Position numbers and translations under genes: made by a program. From assembly GCF_003096275.1 (NCBI RefSeq), contig NZ_QENQ01000001.1:884475-948474 (forward strand): 64,000 bases of DNA. Reading direction: 5' to 3'. The notes under the pieces were generated by a model, which was not told where the DNA came from, ran no database searches, and saw only the letters and a list, made by a program, of their open reading frames with translations. Shown in pieces: positions 53,879-64,000 of this stretch; position 1 is the first letter of the stretch; each line of letters starts with the position of its first letter. Source of the DNA: Sphingomonas pokkalii. GTDB lineage: Bacteria; Pseudomonadota; Alphaproteobacteria; Sphingomonadales; Sphingomonadaceae.

Positions 53879-54078
53879 TGCCTATGCCCCGGTCGTCTTC
53901 GACAAGGCTGGCATGCTGGCCGGCGCCAGCGGCTTCATCGGCTGCGCGGCGGCGATCTTCGGTTCGCTCTGGCGTGCGCGCCGTTCGAGCAACGTCACCA
54001 CCTATGGTTCGGCGCGGTGGGCGAGCTCTCGCGAAATTGAGCGCGCCGGGCTCCATGGCGACGCAGGTGTCATGCTGA
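53864..54078 (+). pseudogene. Fragment of a TraG/VirD4-family conjugative coupling protein
   Basis: The plus-strand frame from about 53864 reads [20 protein letters not shown] and later TTYGSARWASSREIERAGLH, both very close to the N-terminal membrane part and the start of the cytoplasmic domain of TraG/VirD4 coupling ATPases, which move DNA into the type IV secretion channel. Only about 70 residues remain of roughly 650; no start codon or promoter survives, and the 3' side passes into reversed integrase sequence at about 54078. It shows that a conjugative element once adjoined the catabolic genes. Confidence 0.8.
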
Positions 54079-54330
54079 CCGCCAGGCCAGTGAAGGGCGT
54101 GCTGGTGATCCAGCCTTCCTTCAGGGCCCATTTGAAGAGCGCGGCGATGTGCGCAAGGTAGGCGCGGTTGATCGTTGCCGGCTTGATAGACTCGATCTTC
54201 AGGCGTTTGCCCGCCTCGATAGCCTGCGGCACCGACAGCCCTTTCAGGGCGGCATGGCGGCCCATCCCAGCCGGCAAGTCGCGCAGCATGGCGACGACGC
54301 CGCGCGCATCCTCGCGGGTGACCGAGGAGG
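54079..54330 (-). pseudogene. Integrase core-binding fragment
   Basis: The minus strand reads SSVTREDARGVVAMLRDLPA and then SIKPATINRAYLAHIAALFK WALKEGW, the SAM-like core-binding part of a tyrosine recombinase of the same type as the N-terminal fragment at 54720-55167. Its C-terminal catalytic domain (Arg-His-Arg-Tyr set) is missing because the sequence is replaced by TraG DNA at about 54079. It cannot act as a recombinase. Confidence 0.75.
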
Positions 54331-54725
54331 CGTGAGGTTGTCCAGAATGACCACGTCGGGCCTGTAGGAGCGGACCAGGGCAAGGTTCGCGTCCTGCTCT
54401 TCCTCCTTCCCGAAGTCGGGGAAGATGGCGTCCGGTGACTGGCCATGGCGGGCGAGAACGGTGAGGTTCGTACCGGCCGCGCCTAGGTCGATGCCCTCGA
54501 TGGTGCCCGCCAGCATCCGCAGGCGCTCTTGCAGGTCGTCCAACGGCATCTCGCCGTCGATCAGCAGGACCCGGCGGGGACGCTGCGAGGTCCAGCCCAT
54601 CAGGCTCCCGCCGCCCGCGATGGCGAGGGCCAGAGACAAGGTGAACATCGTCTTCCCCACGCCTGCCGCCGCCCAGACGAGGCAGCTTTCCTGTTCGCGG
54701 AGCCACGGGGACAGCAGTTGACCAC
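54331..54725 (-). pseudogene. RepA-like/AAA_25 ATPase fragment inserted in the integrase remnant
   Basis: In another minus-strand frame about 130 residues read LLSPWLREQESCLVWAAAGV, the Walker A loop AAAGVGKT, RRVLLIDGEMPLDDLQER and a Walker B-like RPDVVILDNLT. This is the nucleotide-binding half of a RepA-like plasmid or phage ATPase. Both ends are cut: at about 54725 it meets the integrase N-terminus and at about 54331 the integrase core fragment. No intact start or end remains. Confidence 0.75.
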
Positions 54726-55167
54726 GTCTCCGCCTCCAGCACCCTCGACGCAAGCGCGCCAAACCCCTGAATGTCTCCGTCCGCCAAGCGCCGTGACAGC
54801 TCGCGTTCGCTGTACGTCAGCTCGTTTCTGACCTCGTCCAGGATGACGTGGGGGGTGGGCTCATGAAGATGGGAGTGGTCCAGCTCTTCGTTTCGCTGAA
54901 GGAACCATCGGGACACGATGGCAACGGCTTCGATGCTGGTGAGGGGGCGTGCGACGACTTCGCCCAACCGCTTGCGGGCTTCATCAACGGCTGCCCAATA
55001 CCGCTGCTCGGCGAAGCCACGGAGGCGCTGCGCCTGCTCCAAGCCGTCCGTATTCAGCGCAAGACGGAAAGGCGCGCGACCTACGACCGGCCACAGCTCC
55101 TTGGGGTACGCCTTGTTGAAGGACCAGCGCCCATTTCGCTGGATCAGGTTGGATTTCCGCGACACGT
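54720..55167 (-). pseudogene. Tyrosine recombinase/integrase, N-terminal fragment (DUF6538 type)
   Basis: From GTG 55167 the minus strand reads VSRKSNLIQRNGRWSFNKAY and then PFRLALNTDGLEQAQRLRGF, the N-terminal DUF6538 arm-binding domain of phage-like integrases, running to about VLEAETW where the ATPase fragment begins. The gene starts 85 bases from the 3' end of tRNA-Leu and points away from it, the normal place for an integrase next to its attachment site. The rest of the enzyme is broken as described for neighbouring fragments. Confidence 0.8.
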
Positions 55168-55252
55168 CGCGAGCCTCTTCTGTGACAGGTTTATGTGCCA
55201 CCGACTGCCGTAAGCTACAGAAATCCAATGATTACCTCCCCCTAAGGGGAAG

Positions 55253-55339
55253 TGGTGCCCAGAAGAGGACTCGAACCTCCACGACCTTGCGATCGCCAGC
55301 ACCTGAAGCTGGTGCGTCTACCAATTCCGCCATCTGGGC
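55253..55339 (-). tRNA. tRNA-Leu (anticodon CAG)
   Basis: The 87-base gene includes the encoded CCA end (TGGT at 55253 on the plus strand). The acceptor arms GCCCAGA/TCTGGGC, the anticodon stem CCAGC/GCTGG with loop TTCAGGT (anticodon CAG), the long variable arm of class II tRNAs and the T-arm GGTTCGAGTCC are all visible. The 3' end faces the integrase fragment, making it the probable attachment site of the acquired element. Confidence 0.97.
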
Positions 55340-55483
55340 ACGGGGTAGGCCGGCGCCTCTAGTGGAGCTTTGCGGGGGGTGTCAACGACTTTCTGCGAAA
55401 AATATTGGACTTCGCGTCGCGCTTGCCGTTTAGCCCTCCACACGGCATTGGGGCCGCAGGTTCGCGAGGCAGTGAGGCGGAAG

Positions 55484-56419
55484 ATGAAGGACAGGCTGGT
55501 AACCCTGATCGGCGGTGGGGGCTTTCTCGGCCGCTACGTGGCGCAGGAGCTGCTGAGCGCCGGTGCGCGCGTCCGCGTCGTCGAGCGTAAGCCGCGCGAC
55601 GCGTGGTTCCTGAAGACCCAGGGCAATCTGGGCCAGACCCAACTCGTTGTCGGCGACATCACCAAGCCGCAAACGCTGGCTCGCGCCCTGCAAGGCAGCG
55701 ATGCGGTGGTAAACTTCGTCGGCATCCTCTCGGGCGATTTCGAGAAGGTGCATGTCGACGGCGCCCGCAACGTCGCCGAGGCCGCCAAGGCTGCCGGTGC
55801 GTCGGCGCTGGTGCACCTCTCGGCGCTCGGCGCGGATGCCGGTTCGCCTTCGGCCTATGGCCGCAGCAAGGCGGCCGGCGAGCAGGCCGTGCTCGCCGCG
55901 TTCCCAGGCGCGACCATCCTGCGTCCCTCGATCGTGTTCGGCCGGGAAGATGCGTTCGTGAACCGCTTCGCCGGCATGATCGCAGGGGCGCCGCTGGGGG
56001 TGGTGCCGGTGGTCCGCGGCGAGACGAAGTTCCAGCCGGTGTTCGTCTCCGACGTTGCCCAGGCGGTGACCGCGGCGCTCGCCAATCCGGCGGCGCATGG
56101 CGGCAAAACCTATGCGCTGGGCGGACCCGACGTGCTGAGCATGACCGCGCTGATGCGCTGGATCGCCGGGGCGATCGGCCGCACGCCGTGCTTCGTCGAA
56201 CTGCCCGACTCGCTCAGCGGCCTGATCGCCGCGCTGCCCGGCACGCCGATCACGCGCGATCAGTTCGCAATGCTGCAGGCCGACAATGTCGTGCCGGCGG
56301 GTGCCGAGGGTCTCGCCGCGCTGGGCGTGCAGCCGACGCCGCTGGCGACGGTGGCGCCGAGCTGGCTGGTGCGTTTCCGCCAGGCCGGCCGCTTCAGCCG
56401 CTTCCGCGCGACCGCCTGA
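55484..56419 (+). CDS. NAD(P)-binding protein, complex I NDUFA9-like
   Basis: The 311-residue extended/atypical SDR has the loop IGGGGFLG at about 8-15, then SDAVVNFVGIL, ALVHLSALGAD and YGRSKAAGEQ with a Tyr-x3-Lys (YGRSK). It matches the NDUFA9-like NAD(P)H-binding proteins that accompany complex I or quinone metabolism in alphaproteobacteria. The ATG at 55484 follows GAGGCGG. uppP follows after 70 bases on the same strand. It is a core-genome type gene, marking the right side of the island. Confidence 0.9.
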   Translation: MKDRLVTLIGGGGFLGRYVAQELLSAGARVRVVERKPRDAWFLKTQGNLGQTQLVVGDITKPQTLARALQGSDAVVNFVGILSGDFEKVHVDGARNVAEAAKAAGASALVHLSALGADAGSPSAYGRSKAAGEQAVLAAFPGATILRPSIVFGREDAFVNRFAGMIAGAPLGVVPVVRGETKFQPVFVSDVAQAVTAALANPAAHGGKTYALGGPDVLSMTALMRWIAGAIGRTPCFVELPDSLSGLIAALPGTPITRDQFAMLQADNVVPAGAEGLAALGVQPTPLATVAPSWLVRFRQAGRFSRFRATA

Positions 56420-56489
56420 TCCCGTTCCCCCTGCCGGGCGGCGCCTTGCAGGGGGTCGCCCGGCGCGACCCCTTGAAGGAGCCCTTTCC

Positions 56490-57296
56490 ATGACCACGTT
56501 GCTGGTGGCGATCCTGCTCGGCATCGTCGAAGGCGTTACCGAGTTCCTGCCGGTCTCCTCGACCGGGCACCTGATCCTCGCCAGCGAGTTGATGGGCTAT
56601 GATTCGGCACGCTGGGCGATGTTCAACGTCGTCATCCAGCTGGGTGCGATCCTGGCGGTGGTGGTGCTCTACTGGCGCACCTTCTGGGCGGTGCTGGAGG
56701 GGCTGCTGAAGCGCAACCCGGTGTCGATCCGGTTCGTGCGCAACCTGCTGATCGCCTTCATTCCCGCCGCCGTGATCGGGCTGGTGCTGCACAAGCATAT
56801 CGAGGCGCTGCTCGGTGCGCCGAAGGTGGTGGCCTGGGCGCTGATCGTTGGCGGCGTCGCGATCCTCGTCATCGAGCGGCTGGTCAAGGCCGCGACGATC
56901 CACGGCATCGCCGAGATCCCGGTGGTGCGCGTGATCGGTATCGGCTTCGTCCAGTGTCTGGCGATGGTGCCGGGCGTCAGCCGCTCCGGCGCGACGATCA
57001 TGGGCGCGCTTTCACTGGGCGTCGAGCGTCGCACGGCCGCCGAGTTCAGTTTCTTCCTCGCCATCCCGACGATGCTGGGCGCGACCGCGCTGGAACTGCT
57101 CAAGAATCGCGAGATGCTGGTTACGAGCGGCGTGGGCTGGGGTGAGATCGGCGTCGGGTTCGTCGTTGCGTTCGTGGTCGCGCTGGCGGTGATCAAATGG
57201 TTTGTCGGCATCGTAAGCAAGCACGGCTTCACGCCCTTCGCCTATTATCGTATTGTTGCGGGAGTCGCTGCGTTGATTTGGCTTTCCGTTCGATAG
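56490..57296 (+). CDS. uppP: Undecaprenyl-diphosphatase
   Basis: The 268-residue integral membrane protein (about eight helices) removes a phosphate from undecaprenyl diphosphate, recycling the lipid carrier of cell-wall synthesis and giving bacitracin resistance. Motifs are EGVTEFLPVSSTGHL (residues 14-28) and PGVSRSGATI in the second conserved loop. The ATG at 56490 has AAGGAG ten bases upstream. Ends at 57296; the gltD gene follows after 122 bases. Confidence 0.97.
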   Translation: MTTLLVAILLGIVEGVTEFLPVSSTGHLILASELMGYDSARWAMFNVVIQLGAILAVVVLYWRTFWAVLEGLLKRNPVSIRFVRNLLIAFIPAAVIGLVLHKHIEALLGAPKVVAWALIVGGVAILVIERLVKAATIHGIAEIPVVRVIGIGFVQCLAMVPGVSRSGATIMGALSLGVERRTAAEFSFFLAIPTMLGATALELLKNREMLVTSGVGWGEIGVGFVVAFVVALAVIKWFVGIVSKHGFTPFAYYRIVAGVAALIWLSVR

Positions 57297-57418
57297 GGCC
57301 GAAATGGCCTTATTTTTGCGAGAAAAGAACCCTCTCCCTGCACATTTTGCCTCTCTGAACCCAGATAGGTAAGTATTGCTGTCTTTATCGTTCTGCCGCT
57401 CTCCTGTACGGGGACGGC

Positions 57419-58876
57419 ATGGCTGACGATCCCATGCTCAAATTCGTCGGACGCGCGCAGGCGTATCCGGCCAAGCGCCCCGCCCAGCTGCGTGCGGAAG
57501 ACTTTCGCGAGATCGCGGAACGCTATGCGGTACCCGAAGCGGAATCGCAGGCGGGCCGCTGCAGCCAGTGCGGCGTGCCCTATTGTTCGGTGCACTGTCC
57601 ACTGCACAACCACATTCCCGATTGGCTGCGCCTGACCGCCGAGGGGCGGCTGCAGGAGGCCTATCAGCTTTCCAACAGCACCTCGACCATGCCCGAGATC
57701 TGCGGCCGTATCTGCCCGCAGGACCGGCTGTGCGAAGGCAATTGCGTGATCGAATTCTCGGGCCACGGATCGGTGACGATCGGCTCGGTCGAGAAGTTCA
57801 TCACCGATACCGCCTGGGCCGAAGGCTGGGTGGAGCCGGTGCAGGTCGGGCGCGACCGCGGCCAGTCGGTCGGCATTATCGGGGCGGGCCCCGCGGGCCT
57901 GGCCGCCGCCGAATATCTGCGCGGCTATGGCTACGCAGTCCATGTCTACGATCGCTACGACCGGTCGGGCGGGCTGCTCACCTATGGCATCCCCGGCTTC
58001 AAGCTGGAGAAGGACGTAGTGATGCGCCGTGTGCAGCGGCTGGAGGAGGGCGGCATCGTTTTCCACCGCAATTTCGAGGTCGGCCGCGACGCGACGCTGC
58101 GCGAACTCCGCGAGCGGCACGATTCGATTCTGGTCGCCACCGGCGTCTACAAGCCGCGCGGCATCAAGGCGCCGGGCGTGGGGGCCAAGGGTGTTGTCGA
58201 TGCGCTCGACTATCTCACCGCCTCCAACCGCAAGAGCTTCGGCGACAGCGTGCCGGCGTTCGAGGACGGCAGCCTCAATGCGCTGGGCAAGCATGTCGTG
58301 GTTGTCGGCGGCGGCGATACCGCGATGGACTGCGTGCGCACCGCGATCCGCCAGGGCGCGGCCTCGGTGAAGTGCCTCTATCGCCGCGACCGGGCGAACA
58401 TGCCGGGATCACAGCGCGAAGTGGCCAATGCCGAGGAGGAAGGCGTCGAGTTCGTCTGGCTCTCCGCGCCCGAGGCGTTCGAAGGCACCGAGCAGGTGAC
58501 CGGCGTCCGCGCCTCCAAGATGCGGCTGGGGGCACCCGATGCCTCGGGCCGCCGTGCGCCGGAAGTCGACCCGGGCGGCGCGCTGCAGATGCCGGCCGAT
58601 CTCGTCATCAAGGCGCTGGGCTTCGAGCCCGAGGATCTGCCCAAGCTGTTCGGCGCCGAGGAACTGGGCGTCACCCGCTGGGGCACGCTGCGCACCGACG
58701 GCAAGACGATGATGACCAGCATGGACGGCGTGTTCGCTGCCGGCGACATCGTCCGCGGCGCGAGCCTGGTCGTCTGGGCGATCCGCGACGGCCGCGACGT
58801 GGCGGCGCATATGCATGCGTGGATGAAGGCGCATGCCAAGGCAAAGGCCCCCGCACGCGAAGCGAGCCTGGCATGA
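57419..58876 (+). CDS. gltD: Glutamate synthase (NADPH) small subunit
   Basis: The 485-residue FAD enzyme passes electrons from NADPH through two [4Fe-4S] clusters to the large subunit. The N-terminal cysteine-rich region has GRCSQCGVPYCSVHCPLHNH and CGRICPQDRLCEGNCV, then the FAD loop GIIGAGPAGLAAAEYLRGYG and the NADPH loop VVVGGGDTAMDCV. It overlaps the DUF2059 gene by four bases. Together with gltB it converts glutamine and 2-oxoglutarate to two glutamates in nitrogen assimilation. Confidence 0.96.
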   Translation: MADDPMLKFVGRAQAYPAKRPAQLRAEDFREIAERYAVPEAESQAGRCSQCGVPYCSVHCPLHNHIPDWLRLTAEGRLQEAYQLSNSTSTMPEICGRICPQDRLCEGNCVIEFSGHGSVTIGSVEKFITDTAWAEGWVEPVQVGRDRGQSVGIIGAGPAGLAAAEYLRGYGYAVHVYDRYDRSGGLLTYGIPGFKLEKDVVMRRVQRLEEGGIVFHRNFEVGRDATLRELRERHDSILVATGVYKPRGIKAPGVGAKGVVDALDYLTASNRKSFGDSVPAFEDGSLNALGKHVVVVGGGDTAMDCVRTAIRQGAASVKCLYRRDRANMPGSQREVANAEEEGVEFVWLSAPEAFEGTEQVTGVRASKMRLGAPDASGRRAPEVDPGGALQMPADLVIKALGFEPEDLPKLFGAEELGVTRWGTLRTDGKTMMTSMDGVFAAGDIVRGASLVVWAIRDGRDVAAHMHAWMKAHAKAKAPAREASLA

Positions 58877-59450
58877 AGATGCTGGCCGTCACGCTGCTGA
58901 TCGCCATGGCTGCGCCGGCTGGGGCTATGGCGCAGACTGCGCCTGCCACGCCCGTCGCGCAGGCCCCCGATCCCGCACGCCTCGCCGCCGCCAAGGCGCT
59001 GATCGCCAAGACGATGCCGCCCGAGCGGATCGATTCGATGATCGATCAGATGATGCGGCCGATGATGGAAAACCTTCGCAACGCCATGGTGCAGTCGCCG
59101 CAAATGCAGGCGGTGTTCGCAAGCAATCCGAAGGCGGAGGCGCTGCTGGACGGGTTCGTCGGCGATGAATTCAAGCATTCGGTCGCGCTGACCAAGGAAT
59201 CGATGCCGACGATGCTGGACGCGATGGCGCGTGCCTATGCACGCCGCTTCACCGTCGCGCAGCTGCACGATGTCAGCGCCTTTTTCGATACCCCTTCAGG
59301 CAAGCTCTACGCCGAACAGGCTTCCACCGTCATGACGGACCCCGACGTCCTCGCCGCACAGCGTGCGGTGATGGAAAAGTCGATCCGCAGCACGATGGAA
59401 CGCGCCCAGGCGATGGTGGCGAAGCTCGCCGCAGAACAGGACAAGAAGTG

Positions 59451-59451
<1 letters not shown>
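58873..59451 (+). CDS. DUF2059 secreted protein
   Basis: The 192-residue product starts with a signal peptide (MKMLAVTLLIAMAAPAGAMA, cleavage after AMAQ) and continues with a DUF2059-type alpha-helical domain (AHA-rich; RRFTVAQLHDVSAFFDTPSGKLY). It is probably periplasmic. It overlaps gltD by four bases and the gltB start by one, so it is translated with the glutamate synthase subunits although its own role is unknown. Confidence 0.85.
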
Positions 59452-63968
<4,517 letters not shown>

Positions 63969-64000
63969 GGCTCAATCGAGGGCGGCGGCCACGTCGGTAT

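Noticed and set aside
53879..54161. A new small gene after etfB
   Set aside because: The plus-strand frame matches an internal part of TraG, has no own start or ribosome site and runs out into antisense integrase sequence.
54079..55228. An intact integrase able to move the island
   Set aside because: The frame is a chimera: the middle third is a shifted ATPase fragment and the catalytic domain is absent.

Overview
The window looks like chromosomal DNA of a sphingomonad-type alphaproteobacterium. It is GC-rich. It has a large TonB-dependent receptor, plant/adrenodoxin-type ferredoxins, many short-chain dehydrogenases, and housekeeping blocks (sucD at the left; tRNA-Leu, an NDUFA9-like protein, uppP, gltD and gltB at the right) of a kind typical for that group. 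The genus is an inference; no rRNA is present.

Layout. (1) 1-1475: 3' part of sucD, then an unusual E2 acyltransferase with only the catalytic domain. (2) 1653-10521: TonB receptor, zinc alcohol dehydrogenase, PAPS-dependent sulfotransferase and VOC protein; a TIM-barrel protein on the opposite strand; then ferredoxin, SDR and a DUF1214 protein. (3) 10960-14667: cysD-cysNC-cysQ, which makes PAPS and removes PAP. (4) 14659-22791: LuxR-type regulator, GMC oxidoreductase, GST, TetR regulator, cytochrome P450, Gfo/Idh/MocA protein and an SDR. (5) 23288-31015: paired acyl-CoA dehydrogenases, enoyl-CoA hydratase, beta-lactamase-fold hydrolase, second ferredoxin, Rieske oxygenase and amidohydrolase, ending in a strong terminator. 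(6) 31136-38586: SDRs and a minus-strand operon SDR, HsaA-like flavin enzyme, acyl-CoA ligase, KstD-like dehydrogenase. (7) 38843-48603: quinone reductase-like flavoprotein, BaiB-like ligase, hydratase, then a minus-strand operon epoxide hydrolase, DUF1330, degenerate SDR, CYP101-like P450, TetR, plus a divergent SDR and a SnoaL-like protein. (8) 48884-53878: acyl-CoA ligase, thioesterase, hydratase, thiolase and a truncated etfB. (9) 53860-55228: a scar of broken mobile-element genes (TraG, integrase, RepA-like ATPase) ending beside tRNA-Leu. (10) 55253-63968: housekeeping genes.

How it fits together. About 50 kb between sucD and tRNA-Leu reads as an acquired catabolic island for a hydrophobic, probably polycyclic isoprenoid or steroid-like compound. 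The receptor imports it. P450s, the Rieske enzyme, SDRs and the KstD-like enzyme oxidise it. CoA ligases activate the acids, and acyl-CoA dehydrogenases, hydratases and thiolase shorten them. No ring-cleavage dioxygenase and no ferredoxin reductase is present, so the pathway must draw on genes elsewhere. The actual substrate cannot be read from the sequence.

The points most worth checking are a shared palindromic operator before four genes, the pairing of a sulfotransferase with its own PAPS-supply genes, an SDR lacking its catalytic Tyr and Lys, and the triple-chimera scar at the tRNA end.
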